Assembly (NCBI RefSeq): GCF_000828655.1
Contig: NZ_AP014509.1
Coordinates: 744,001 to 808,000, forward strand
Source: Thermotoga caldifontis AZM44c09
GTDB lineage: Bacteria; Thermotogota; Thermotogae; Thermotogales; DSM-5069
Reading direction: 5' to 3'
DNA: 64,000 nucleotides
The position numbers were made by a program, and so were the translations under genes. Numbering within the stretch: the first letter of the stretch is position 1; every line of letters starts with the position of its first letter. The notes below the pieces were generated by a model. The model did no database searches. It was given only the letters and a program-made list of their open reading frames with translations, and had not been told where the DNA came from. This document shows positions 40,951-49,875 of the stretch, one piece after another.

Positions 40951-41885
40951 ACTTCCACCTCCCTGCAGATTTTTTGTACCGTTTCATGAAACTCTTTCAT
41001 GATCCTCTCGATCAACTCTTTCACGGTGGGTATGTCTTCTATGAGACCGACCACCTGACCTGCCATGAAGGAACCAGCATCGAGATCTCCGTCGATCACG
41101 GCTTTTCTCAAACTCCCGACGAGTATGGATTCCGCCTCTTCTGGACTCTTCACTTCGAGTTCGAGGACCTGTCTCGCGAACGGCGTTTTGATCACGCGTG
41201 CGGGATGACCGAGTTTTGCACCTGTCACCACCGTGTCCCTTATCGACGCGTTGAGGATCTTCTTCTTGTAGTTCTCGTGTACCTCAGCTTCGACGGTGGC
41301 GAGAAACCTCGTTCCCATCTGGACACCCTCAGCCCCGAGTGCGAATGCGGCTGCCATACCGCGACCGTCTGCGATGCCTCCGGCGGCGATCACGGGTATG
41401 TTCACAGACCTTGCGACCTTGTTGACCAGCACGATCGTGGTGACCTCTCCTATGTGTCCACCAGATTCCATACCCTCGGCCACGACGGCGTCGGCACCAG
41501 CCCTTTCGACGAGTTTCGCCAGCGAATCGGAAGCGACCACGACGATAACCTTGATGTCCCGGTCCTTCAACTTCGGAATGTACTTGACTGGATTGCCTGC
41601 GCCGAACGAAACCACGGGCACGTTCTCTTGAACGATGACGTCCAGAAGTTCCTCAACGTAAGGAGAAGCGAGCATCACGTTCACGCCAAAAGGCCTATCG
41701 GTGAGTTTTCTGATCTGCTCGATCGCTTCCTTCAGCTGCTGTGCCCTCATCGCACCGGAGCCAATCATTCCCAGGCCGCCCGCGTTCGATACGGCCGCGG
41801 CGAGCTTGGCTGTCCCGGCCCAGGCCATGCCACCCATGATGATGGGATGATCGATGCCGAAAAGTTCAGTCACCCTGTTCTTCAC
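40944..41885 (-). CDS. fabK: Enoyl-ACP reductase II (FabK type)
   Basis: FMN-dependent NAD(P)H enoyl-ACP reductase of the nitronate monooxygenase fold, 313 aa. Motifs: PIIMGGMAWAGTAKLAAAVSNAGG, VVAEGMESGGHIG, AAGGIADGRGMAAAFALGAEGVQMGTRF (two adjoining parts). The position within a fab operon supports FabK rather than nitronate monooxygenase; no FabI is seen. It overlaps fabZ by 20 nt. Confidence 0.93.
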   Translation of the reverse strand: MKNRVTELFGIDHPIIMGGMAWAGTAKLAAAVSNAGGLGMIGSGAMRAQQLKEAIEQIRKLTDRPFGVNVMLASPYVEELLDVIVQENVPVVSFGAGNPVKYIPKLKDRDIKVIVVVASDSLAKLVERAGADAVVAEGMESGGHIGEVTTIVLVNKVARSVNIPVIAAGGIADGRGMAAAFALGAEGVQMGTRFLATVEAEVHENYKKKILNASIRDTVVTGAKLGHPARVIKTPFARQVLELEVKSPEEAESILVGSLRKAVIDGDLDAGSFMAGQVVGLIEDIPTVKELIERIMKEFHETVQKICREVEVC

Positions 41886-42297
41886 GTCTCTTCACTCCCA
41901 ACAGAAGTTCGGCGCTCGCGACGAGCCTTTCGTCCACAGTCGCCCTTGCTCTCACTTTCACCACGTTGAGTTTGCTCTCGACGATTTCTACCTCGTAACG
42001 TAGAACGTCCCCAGGCCTGACGGGCGACTTGAACCGCGCGTTATCTATGCCCAGGAACAAGGGAACCACTTTTTCTCCAGGTTTCAGGAGCAACAGCCCC
42101 GCCGCCTGGGCCATGCCTTCGATGATCAGAACACCGGGATAGATGGGATACTCCGGAAAATGTCCCAGAAAGACGATCTCCGAGATCGTAACGTTCTTGA
42201 TCGCCACGATTTTCTTCCCATCTTTCTCCAAAACTCTGTCCACGAGCAGTATGGGAAATCTGTGTGGTAGGATTTGAAGTATTTCATCCACGTTCAT
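41866..42297 (-). CDS. fabZ: 3-hydroxyacyl-ACP dehydratase
   Basis: Hot-dog fold dehydratase, 143 aa. Catalytic His46 in GHFPEYPIYPGVL and Glu60 in IIEGMAQAAG. The start MNVDEILQILPHRFPILLVDRV is typical. It overlaps fabF by 4 nt and fabK by 20 nt. Confidence 0.96.
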   Translation of the reverse strand: MNVDEILQILPHRFPILLVDRVLEKDGKKIVAIKNVTISEIVFLGHFPEYPIYPGVLIIEGMAQAAGLLLLKPGEKVVPLFLGIDNARFKSPVRPGDVLRYEVEIVESKLNVVKVRARATVDERLVASAELLLGVKRREEQGD

Positions 42298-43520
42298 GGC
42301 TCGTACCTCCCGATGACGATCGACACGTTGTGGCCCCCGAAGCCGAAAGAATTTTTGACGAAGTTATCGATCGTGACTTTGATCGGTTCTTTGCCAACGA
42401 CGTTTATGTTCACCTCTGGATCTTTCTCGTCCAGATTTGGCATCGCATGGAGAAAGCCTTCCTGCATCTGCAGAATTCCGATCACCGTTTCGGCGGCTGC
42501 CGCCGCCCCGAGCAGGTGCCCCATCAAGGCCTTGCCGCTGTTCACCAGTACGTTCTTTCCAAAAATCCTCTCGATCGCCTTGGCTTCCGCAACATCTCCA
42601 GCAGGTGTGCTCGTCGCATGGCAACTCACATACTGGATGTCTTCGGGAGACAGTTTTGCATCTTCCAAAGCCATCCTCATGGCCTTTTCCGCGCCACGTC
42701 CCTCCGGGTCTGGAGCACTCATATGGTAAGCATCGTCGTTCATACCGAACCCTTTGACTTCAGCTATGATTTCTGCATTCCTCTGAAGCGCGATTTCTTC
42801 GGCTTCGAGGATGAGTATGGCACCGCCCTCGCCCATCACGAAACCGTCACGCTGAACATCGAAAGGTCTGGAAGCCTTCTTCGGTTCGTCGTTCCTTGTT
42901 GAGAGTGCTCGCATGCTCGCAAAACCTGCTATCGGCAGCGGGGCTATCGTGGCCTCCGAACCACCAACGATGGCCACGTCAGCGTATCCGTGTCTGATCA
43001 ACAAGGTACCCAACGCGATCGCGTGTCCAGAAGCTGCACAGGCACTCACCGGTGCGAAGTTAACCCCTTTCAGACCGTACTCTATCGAGATGATCCCCGA
43101 GGCCATGTTGATCAACAACATGGGTATCAGGAAGGGACTGACCTTGGAGGCACCCTCCGCGAGGAACTTGTTGTTCTCCGTGTCGAGGGTGATGAAACCG
43201 CCCATGCCCGAGGCCACGAGCACCGCTGTTCTCTCGGAGAAGGTTGAAAGATCTATCTTCGCCTGTTCGAGCGCCTCTTTGAAGGCGACGAGGGCGAAAT
43301 GAACGAACCTGTCAGTCCTCCGCGCGAGCTTTCTGTCTATGTATTTCTCAACATCGAAATTCTTCACCTCAGCCGCTATCCTGACGGGAAGCTTGCTGGC
43401 ATCGAAACTGCTGATACGATCGATGGCAACGGTAGAACGTTCCAGATTGGCGAGGACCTCTTCTTTTCCAATTCCGATCGGACTGACTATACCCATTCCC
43501 GTGATGACTACTCGTCTCAT
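42294..43520 (-). CDS. fabF: 3-oxoacyl-ACP synthase II
   Basis: Elongating condensing enzyme, 408 aa. Catalytic triad Cys161 (VSACAASGHA), His301 (SCHATSTPAGD, with Ala in place of the usual Gly after His) and His335 (KALMGHLLGAA). It is the first gene of the fab operon. ATG 43520 has AGGAGTGATCGC upstream. Confidence 0.97.
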   Translation of the reverse strand: MRRVVITGMGIVSPIGIGKEEVLANLERSTVAIDRISSFDASKLPVRIAAEVKNFDVEKYIDRKLARRTDRFVHFALVAFKEALEQAKIDLSTFSERTAVLVASGMGGFITLDTENNKFLAEGASKVSPFLIPMLLINMASGIISIEYGLKGVNFAPVSACAASGHAIALGTLLIRHGYADVAIVGGSEATIAPLPIAGFASMRALSTRNDEPKKASRPFDVQRDGFVMGEGGAILILEAEEIALQRNAEIIAEVKGFGMNDDAYHMSAPDPEGRGAEKAMRMALEDAKLSPEDIQYVSCHATSTPAGDVAEAKAIERIFGKNVLVNSGKALMGHLLGAAAAAETVIGILQMQEGFLHAMPNLDEKDPEVNINVVGKEPIKVTIDNFVKNSFGFGGHNVSIVIGRYEP

Positions 43521-43552
43521 GCGATCACTCCTTTCGAATAGATGCTACGTGG

Positions 43553-43582
43553 ATTATATGAAGTGAAAGAAAGGGCCGTCAA
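43553..43582 (-). promoter_or_regulatory. Promoter of the fabFZKD operon
   Basis: Minus-strand TTGACG (43577-43582) and TATAAT (43553-43558) with an 18-nt spacer, 32 nt before the fabF start. The -35 hexamer lies inside the hairpin at 43570-43593, so the two elements may affect each other. No FapR-type box was recognised. Confidence 0.75.
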
Positions 43583-43593
43583 AGCGGCCCTTT
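43570..43593 (-). terminator. Intrinsic terminator between the phosphodiesterase gene and fabF
   Basis: A nine-base inverted repeat AAAGGGCCG / CGGCCCTTT with a 6-nt loop. On the minus strand it is followed by CTTTCTTTC. It lies 220 nt after the stop of the upstream gene and directly before the fab promoter -10, suggesting it ends read-through from the lipoprotein group. Confidence 0.65.
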
Positions 43594-43596
43594 TAG

Positions 43597-43813
43597 AAGA
43601 AAAAAATTTAAATTTTGTATTTTAACTCGATAGCATATGCTTTCTGCCCTTTACCACCGGATTGGACAGAAAATCAATTCATGAGCGAGCACTTCTGGTT
43701 CTAAATCGGGTTAAATACAATTCTTCTCAGAAATGTGGTCGGTCGGAGAGTGCGATTCTGTGGGCGATCACGGCGCCAGCGGTCCGTCAGTTTACACTGG
43801 ATTCTTTTTTTCT
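43597..43813 (-). other. Gene-free stretch upstream of the fab operon
   Basis: About 217 nt between the phosphodiesterase stop and the terminator hairpin. It is very A+T rich near 43597-43625 (runs of A and T), more mixed toward 43813. No start with a ribosome site, tRNA, known leader or strong hairpin was recognised. Confidence 0.4.
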
Positions 43814-44290
43814 TCACAATCGGTACACATCAACCTGCCCAGTTTCTGGATCCACGAAAACGGCGCTCGGCTTTTCGGCCAGGTATCCACTACCATCGCC
43901 TGGATTGACCAGAACGGTCCTGCCCTGCTTTCGTACATCGAGTTTGTGCGTGTGCCCGTAGAAAATGAAATCGTACTGCTGAGAAATTAGGAGGGCTTCC
44001 AACGCGAACGGTTCGTGCATCATGACGATCTTCTTTCCATCGACTACCAGCTCGATGGGTCCTTTGACGATCCTTCCCGAAGCTCTTTGGGCCAGAAGCA
44101 GTACTTCTCCATCGTTGTTACCGAAGACTGCGTGGAATTCTGCTTCGATCTTCAACAATCTGTTCAGCGCGAAAGGTGATACTACATCACCACAGTGGAA
44201 CACGTGTGTCACGTTTCGACGTCTCGCCTCTTCAACGAATCTTTCGATGCTGTTCAAGTTGTCGTGCGTGTCAGAGAGGATCAACCACAT
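43814..44290 (-). CDS. YfcE/MJ0936-family metallophosphodiesterase (second copy)
   Basis: 158 aa from ATG 44290, which has GGGGGTGAAACG upstream; ATG 44314 would overlap the preceding gene and is rejected. Metal motifs: LSDTHDN, HCGDVVS, VFGNNDGE, MMHEP and YGHTHKLDV. Close in family to the gene at 18324-18878 but shorter. Physiological substrate unknown. Confidence 0.9.
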   Translation of the reverse strand: MWLILSDTHDNLNSIERFVEEARRRNVTHVFHCGDVVSPFALNRLLKIEAEFHAVFGNNDGEVLLLAQRASGRIVKGPIELVVDGKKIVMMHEPFALEALLISQQYDFIFYGHTHKLDVRKQGRTVLVNPGDGSGYLAEKPSAVFVDPETGQVDVYRL

Positions 44291-44310
44291 CGTTTCACCC
44301 CCAGAACACT

Positions 44311-46068
44311 TCAATCGGCAAACAGTGCCACTGCATTCTGTGAAAGAACGGCCGACAGAATCTGAGTGGCTGAGAGGGTCTCTGGATCGATCGAGTAGAT
44401 TTCCAGCTTGTTAGTATACAGTATGTACAACAGGTTTCCAACCATCTTGACGGCTTTGGGGAATGTCGAGCTCAGCCTGATGAGACCTGCTTTTCCGATC
44501 CTACCTAAGTAGACTCCACTGTTGTAAACTCCGATGCAGAATAGATCGCTCGAAGCGTCCAGACATCTAACGTCGCCGTTCACAGGATAGCTGGTCTCTG
44601 GAAGCAAAGTTGAAGCGTTCATTGTGTAAGAATCGAGCGTGTATGTGCCGTTGTTCTCGCAAAGCACGAACACGAACTGTCCTCGCGTGAAAACCCTTGC
44701 CGGATTTTCTATTCTCTGAACGAGGAGTACTCGAAAAGTCTCAGGATCGATCACGTGGAGGTCTTGGTTACTCAGAGCGACCACGTAACGGTCCGCATCT
44801 ATCGTGGTCGTGTTTATCGATAAGGTTTTGATCCGGTTCAAATCCAAATACGGCAATTTCTTGAGCGTGCCAGATGAATATAAGAACAGACATTCATCGT
44901 TCATACTGAAATTCTGGCTGAAGAGAAGAGTGTTGTGCTTGAAGCTGGATAATGTTCTCAAATCGTTTGCGTTCAGCTGAAACAAGGAACCGGAAGTGAG
45001 AACGTACAGATCATTTCCCACGGCCCTCAGCGCTTTGATTTCCTCCGAAACCGAACTGGAAGCAACGGAGGTTATCGATGACTGACCCATCCTGAATCGG
45101 GCTATCGTGTTGTCTGCGAAAGCGATGAAAATCCTCTGCGTGTCCCTGACGATCCTGAAAGGCTCGGAAAAACCACTGTGCCTTCCATCTTCACTCACGA
45201 CATTGAAAACATAACAGTATTCAACGTTTTCTACCACATCTCGATCGAGGAACGAAGTGGAACTTCCTTCGTAAACTTTGACCCAGTAATCTTGTTCCAG
45301 CCTGTATATTTCGTATATGGAAGCTCTTTCCACTGGCAACCAGGAAATCAGGATTCCTTCGTCGGTGTTCGTGAGTGTGGCTGTGGAAACTGTCTGAGGA
45401 CTCTCTATGCTTATTAAAAGCTCGACGTTCCCAAATTCGTCTATTCTGAACGAATACTCGTTCATCCTGCCAGGTTGAAGTTCCAGCCCAATCGACGCGT
45501 TTTCAGGCCATACCAGCATTTCTGTTCCCGACTGATCGTACAGAGTGAGCCTGGCATTCCACACCGCGCTCGCGAGGTTGTGAAACTCGAAGGTCGCTTT
45601 GCCGCTCTGAAGATTTCGTGTTTCGTTCATGAAACTCTGTGAGGACCATACGCTCAGTTCCACACTGCCTGCTTGAGTAGACGCGACTGAGACGTTTATC
45701 TTTAGATCCGCGGAGTTCAGAGTCATGGGCACGCTGACTGTGCTCTGTTTCCCCGCAACGACTTCCGCCCGTGTTTGACCGATGTAAATCGCGTAGCCCT
45801 GGTCGTCTCTGAGCTCGACGTAGACGTCCCAGACGCCTTTCTCGATCGATTGAAAGACGACGCCGTCCTGGTTCACCAAGTTCACATCTTTGGAGAGAGT
45901 CCTCATACCCTTGCTGAGTACGATGAGCGCCGAGGTCGGCATGCTGCTCGGGATCGCCTTGGTGAAAACGAATTTCACGACGAGAGAGCCCGTTTCGTCA
46001 CAGACAGGAACGCAGGAGATGAGGAGCAGCAAAGATGAAAAGCACAGGAGCAGAAGTTTTCTGTTCAA
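44311..46068 (-). CDS. Large lipoprotein with fibronectin III-like and propeller-like regions
   Basis: 585 aa from TTG 46068, with AGGAGGTGG 5 nt upstream. The signal sequence MNRKLLLLCFSSLLLLISC ends in a lipobox (LISC, Cys19). Beta-rich domains follow. An FN3-like region near residues 230-310 reads ILISWLPVERASIYEIYRLE and ends with a YCYVFNVVSEDG strand. The last ~260 residues repeat short beta blocks of the form 'NDLYVLTSGSLFQLNANDL', suggesting a propeller. It is probably anchored at the envelope. Function unknown. Confidence 0.75.
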   Translation of the reverse strand: MNRKLLLLCFSSLLLLISCVPVCDETGSLVVKFVFTKAIPSSMPTSALIVLSKGMRTLSKDVNLVNQDGVVFQSIEKGVWDVYVELRDDQGYAIYIGQTRAEVVAGKQSTVSVPMTLNSADLKINVSVASTQAGSVELSVWSSQSFMNETRNLQSGKATFEFHNLASAVWNARLTLYDQSGTEMLVWPENASIGLELQPGRMNEYSFRIDEFGNVELLISIESPQTVSTATLTNTDEGILISWLPVERASIYEIYRLEQDYWVKVYEGSSTSFLDRDVVENVEYCYVFNVVSEDGRHSGFSEPFRIVRDTQRIFIAFADNTIARFRMGQSSITSVASSSVSEEIKALRAVGNDLYVLTSGSLFQLNANDLRTLSSFKHNTLLFSQNFSMNDECLFLYSSGTLKKLPYLDLNRIKTLSINTTTIDADRYVVALSNQDLHVIDPETFRVLLVQRIENPARVFTRGQFVFVLCENNGTYTLDSYTMNASTLLPETSYPVNGDVRCLDASSDLFCIGVYNSGVYLGRIGKAGLIRLSSTFPKAVKMVGNLLYILYTNKLEIYSIDPETLSATQILSAVLSQNAVALFAD

Positions 46069-46410
46069 CCTATCCACCTCCTGAGGCAGTCTGAGCAAGA
46101 TTCTATCATCGCTGATGCTTGTCTGAGCTTCTTTGCGTTCGATGACTCGTTCATAAGCACATTCTTGGCGCGATCTTCATCTGAGAAGAAAGCCAGAATA
46201 GAAGGCGATGCGGAAAGGGACACTTTCTCAAAAACCTCGGAGGTGGGGTTGATAATAATCATTAAGGATAACAAAAGTCTCCGGCACCGAAGGGGTAGAC
46301 CTATGCCAATTACGGTTTCGTACTGGTTCCTTTCATCCGAGCGCGCTCTCCACAAAATAGATACGGACAGGATCGATTAACGAAAAGTAATTTCACTGTG
46401 AACAAGGAAT
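46069..46410 (-). other. Gene-free stretch between the C11 protease and lipoprotein genes
   Basis: 342 nt. A weak hairpin (CTTCG/CGGAG, 46279-46292) followed on the minus strand by ACTTTTGTT may terminate the C11 transcript. A near-palindrome TGATAATAATCATTA lies at 46250-46264. Short open frames on both strands lack ribosome sites, so none is called. The rest probably holds the lipoprotein promoter and leader, but no clear -35/-10 pair was found. Confidence 0.4.
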
Positions 46411-47694
46411 TCACCACAGATTGTCCAGCCAATCGAGCCATCCGGTATGCTTGGCGAAAGAGAGCTGAGAATACATATCGTAGTAGTTTTCGAGTTCATT
46501 CTTATCCATAGGTAAGAACACACTGAGATAGATTTTGAGGTCAGTGACTTCTGGAATCCGTGCCGATTGGAACTCACTCAGGGCTTGATCCCATCCAAAT
46601 TGTCCCAGAACTTCACCAAGGTCGCACAGACGAGGTCTATCGCTGTAAACAGTCGCACGGATCTGGATCGCAGGAGTTCCATTCGTCATGGTGGCCAGAA
46701 CGCTCACAGCTCTGCCCAGCTGGTCTGAACGCCAGCCGTTCAGTGCATCTTCGTAATCGGTGCCACTGTAAGTTTGCCTCCAGTACCCAATTACCTTCCT
46801 GCAAAAATCTTCAGGTTCAACATGTGAAACCTCACTGAGAAATTTGTAGTTCCACCCCGAAGCTGGTATCAAACTTGGAGCAGCGATGAAGTAGTCGGCG
46901 AGATCTTTCAGTTCGTAAAGAACTTCCACTGAACCCATCAAACACGCATCGAAGCCCAGCACGTCCCACCGGAGATTTTCCAGGGCTTCTTTCAGTTCCA
47001 AAATTTTCAAAAATTCCCTGCTTTCGTCATCGTAGGAAATACCCTTGACTCTGTACGGATCGGTGTCGTCCCACGCCGTCCCATGGTTCCAGAGAACGAG
47101 CGCCTTCCTCCTCGCGGCGTACGCGTGGTATTTTTCGACGAAACGTGAAAGACTATCCTTAGATCCACTGTTGACATCGTTCGCGAACGATTCCACCTTG
47201 ACGAACCTTCCATCGGTTGAAAGTGCGTAGACTCCATCGTTCAGATTCCCACTCTGATCCACAAACGCTATGACCGCAACGTCTTTCGCTGCCATCTGCA
47301 TTTCTACAAGATCGCCACTCACGTAGTTTGAGAGGTTGTTGTCCGCACCGAACCAGCAGAGAACAAGCCAGGAGGCCTCTTGCACGTTGAGAAGGATTTC
47401 TTCCGTGACTTCTTTGTAGCTCACCTTCAGTTTGTAAAGACCTGCGTTGAGAAACAAAGGTACTCTCGCATACCCAGACTCGTCCGTCGTGAAGGTCAAA
47501 CCGTTCACGTTCACATCGACACCCTTCAAAGGAACTCCGAGCCAATCAACGACGCCGATCTTCAGCTCAAACGGCCTACCGGCGTACAACTTGTCCGGCA
47601 GAATGACTGTGATGTTGGAGCCGGCCAGATTCACGCACGATACTGAAAGAAACATCGAAAAGGCGACGAAACAGAAAAGGATGAACCTTTTCAC
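46411..47694 (-). CDS. C11 (clostripain) family cysteine protease, lipoprotein
   Basis: 427 aa from GTG 47694, whose GTGA overlaps the dcyD stop. The signal sequence ends with FLSVSC (Cys20), a probable lipobox. A ~90-residue Ig-like domain (KLYAGRPFELKIGVVDWLGV) precedes the peptidase. Catalytic dyad His204 (LVLWNHGTAWDD) and Cys251 (FDACLMGSVEVLYEL) match clostripain-type enzymes, which cleave after Arg or Lys. Probably an envelope-tethered protease; substrate unknown. Downstream there is a weak terminator. Confidence 0.88.
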   Translation of the reverse strand: MKRFILFCFVAFSMFLSVSCVNLAGSNITVILPDKLYAGRPFELKIGVVDWLGVPLKGVDVNVNGLTFTTDESGYARVPLFLNAGLYKLKVSYKEVTEEILLNVQEASWLVLCWFGADNNLSNYVSGDLVEMQMAAKDVAVIAFVDQSGNLNDGVYALSTDGRFVKVESFANDVNSGSKDSLSRFVEKYHAYAARRKALVLWNHGTAWDDTDPYRVKGISYDDESREFLKILELKEALENLRWDVLGFDACLMGSVEVLYELKDLADYFIAAPSLIPASGWNYKFLSEVSHVEPEDFCRKVIGYWRQTYSGTDYEDALNGWRSDQLGRAVSVLATMTNGTPAIQIRATVYSDRPRLCDLGEVLGQFGWDQALSEFQSARIPEVTDLKIYLSVFLPMDKNELENYYDMYSQLSFAKHTGWLDWLDNLW

Positions 47695-48716
47695 AGCTCC
47701 ATGAACCTGTGCGCCTGCGCGAACAGACCGAACGTGCCACCGGTGTGAACGAACAGAACTTTTTGACCTCTCCTGCTCGTCTGAAGCATGCCTCTGAACG
47801 CCTTGGATGTGTAGACCGGATCGAGCACGATTCCTTCTGTTGATGCCGTTATCTTTATGCATTCAACGTCGGCCTCGGTTGGCACAGCGTACGCCGGGCC
47901 ACTGAAATCATCCGTGATTTTGATATCTTCAGGCTTCACGTTCACTCTTATTCCGTATTCGGCGAGTTCATCGACGATCTTCAACACCTTCTCCACGAAA
48001 TATTTTGCTTCCCTTTTGGTCACGTTGATCCCTATGACGGGCGTTTCGTATCCGAGGAATCTCAGACCTGCGAGCAAACCGGCATAGGTACCACCGCTGC
48101 CTACGGCGCAGTAGATGGCGTCGATCTGTGAAAGGTCGATCTGATTCGTCATCTCTGCCACGGCCCAGACGTAACCGAGCGCCCCCAGCGCGTTCGATCC
48201 TCCTTCCGGTATGATGTAAACCTTTCGACCCTGGGACTCGTACTTTTCTTTGTACTCTTCAAAAACCTCGTCGATCTTCGCGTACTGTTGTTGAGAAACG
48301 AAAACGATCTCAGCACCGAGCAGTTTGTCGATCAAAAGATTTCCGTTAACTGCTTCTTTGAAGTATTTCCACTCGGCCTCATCACTCGCAAAGAAACTCC
48401 TGATTCTCCTTGAGAGGTTGTTGTTCTGTTCCGGCTGGCTCTCTCTCAGGAACAGAACCGGTTTCAAACCGAGCTTGACACACAGATGAGCGGTCGCGCG
48501 TGCGTGGTTGGATTGTTCCCCGCCGCAGGTGAACACCGTATCACATCTGTTTCGTACTGCGTCGGCCAGGAGGAACTCGAGTTTGCGAATCTTGTTGCCT
48601 GAGGATATGAACTCTGTGAGATCGTCCCTTTTAACGAATATCTCACGTTCATAACGCCTGCTGAGCCTCGGCAGAATTTCAATCGGTGTAGGGAGTCTGG
48701 CGAACGATAACTTCAT
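47691..48716 (-). CDS. dcyD: D-cysteine desulfhydrase / ACC deaminase family PLP enzyme
   Basis: 341 aa, fold-type II PLP enzyme. The PLP lysine is K42 in SSGNKIRKLEFLL, the phosphate-binding Ser/Asn loop is CGGEQSNHARATA, and the C-terminus has HTGGTFGLFAQ. Family members release H2S, pyruvate and ammonia from D-cysteine, or deaminate ACC; thermophilic members are more often desulfhydrases. It overlaps both alaX and the protease gene by 4 nt. Confidence 0.85.
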   Translation of the reverse strand: MKLSFARLPTPIEILPRLSRRYEREIFVKRDDLTEFISSGNKIRKLEFLLADAVRNRCDTVFTCGGEQSNHARATAHLCVKLGLKPVLFLRESQPEQNNNLSRRIRSFFASDEAEWKYFKEAVNGNLLIDKLLGAEIVFVSQQQYAKIDEVFEEYKEKYESQGRKVYIIPEGGSNALGALGYVWAVAEMTNQIDLSQIDAIYCAVGSGGTYAGLLAGLRFLGYETPVIGINVTKREAKYFVEKVLKIVDELAEYGIRVNVKPEDIKITDDFSGPAYAVPTEADVECIKITASTEGIVLDPVYTSKAFRGMLQTSRRGQKVLFVHTGGTFGLFAQAHRFMEL

Positions 48717-49825
48717 TCTTTCACCCCCATCGCTTTTTCGAGAGCGTTCAGGAACTCCTCCATACTGATGTTCGCTTTCACCGAGCCACGTTTTTTGCCG
48801 CCACCGCCCGGCGCGTTCAAAACCAATTTCAGCTTCGAAACGATCTGTGCGCAGTCCAGTGTTTCTGAACTCAGAACGAATTCTTCCTCGACTTTACAAA
48901 CCATGAGGTCTGCATTGTGACTTTTCAACAACGCTTTTGCCACACCATCGAACCCCTCGTAAAAACTGACCCTGTAACCGGAAATCTCTCTGCCCGGCAA
49001 GCTGTTCTTGATGGCTTCCGCGTGTTCCTGTGACAGTCTCTCGAGTTGAGAAGAGAGGAATTTGACCTTCTCTATCAGAGATTCGACCCTGGTCCCGAGG
49101 TCTTCCAGAGAACAGGTGAGGGCCTTTTGAAGAGCTTTCGTTACGAAGATGCACTTTTGAAAGTGTTTGAGAGCCCTTGCACCTGCGACGAAGTAGACCC
49201 TCGTCAAAGTGCCCTTCACTTTCTCCCAGTCGATGATCTTGATGATCCCAATTTGACCAGTATTTTGGACGTGAAACCCTCCACAGGCGGCTGTATCGAA
49301 GTCCCCAATTTTAACGATCCTGACGTTCTGTCCAACCTTTTCACTTATAGATTTTCTCAGATTCATTCGCTCGGCTTCATCCTTGTCAACGATGAGGATT
49401 TCTACGTTCAGATGGCTTCTGACGATTTTGTTTGCCAGATCTTCCACATCTTCTATGGTCCTTTCGGTGAGAATCGGTGAGTCGATATCTATCGTTGATG
49501 ATTCTTCACCCATATGGAAGCTCAAAGTTTGTGCCTGCGCTATTTTCAAGAATGCTGCCGAAAGGATGTGCTGTGCGGAATGCTGCACCGCGATATCTTC
49601 GCGCCGGGTCAAATCGATCTGGAAATCGTACTCTCCGATCTCGATGGGTCTGTCTATCTTGTGGTGAATTTCGCCACCACTTTCTTTCACAAAGAGCACC
49701 CTTGCGGGTCCTATAGTACCGCGATCGCCCAGTTGACCGCCTTTACCGTCTGGATAGAAAGGGCTTTCATCGCTCACGGCAAAAAAATCTTTGCCTTCTT
49801 CATACAGTCTCTTAATTTTGATCAC
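48713..49825 (-). CDS. alaX: Alanyl-tRNA editing protein AlaX (long form with DHHA1 domain)
   Basis: 370 aa free-standing editing factor that hydrolyses mischarged Ser- or Gly-tRNA-Ala. The AlaRS second additional domain has zinc ligands H82, H86 (QHSAQH), C181 and H185 (CGGFH). A coiled stretch and a C-terminal DHHA1 domain with GGGGKKRGSVKA follow. It is first of a minus-strand group and divergent from the DUF401 gene. Confidence 0.92.
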   Translation of the reverse strand: MIKIKRLYEEGKDFFAVSDESPFYPDGKGGQLGDRGTIGPARVLFVKESGGEIHHKIDRPIEIGEYDFQIDLTRREDIAVQHSAQHILSAAFLKIAQAQTLSFHMGEESSTIDIDSPILTERTIEDVEDLANKIVRSHLNVEILIVDKDEAERMNLRKSISEKVGQNVRIVKIGDFDTAACGGFHVQNTGQIGIIKIIDWEKVKGTLTRVYFVAGARALKHFQKCIFVTKALQKALTCSLEDLGTRVESLIEKVKFLSSQLERLSQEHAEAIKNSLPGREISGYRVSFYEGFDGVAKALLKSHNADLMVCKVEEEFVLSSETLDCAQIVSKLKLVLNAPGGGGKKRGSVKANISMEEFLNALEKAMGVKE

Positions 49826-49875
49826 ACGCTCTCACCCCATCGGTAATATTAGAATCGTGCTCGGGAGGAAACGTC

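Noticed and set aside
43662-43961. 99-aa plus-strand open frame upstream of fabF
   Set aside because: It starts without a ribosome site and runs antisense into the phosphodiesterase gene.
46165-46380. 71-aa plus-strand and 96-aa minus-strand open frames in the C11-lipoprotein gap
   Set aside because: Neither has a ribosome site and both cross probable regulatory sequence. The protein sequences look random.
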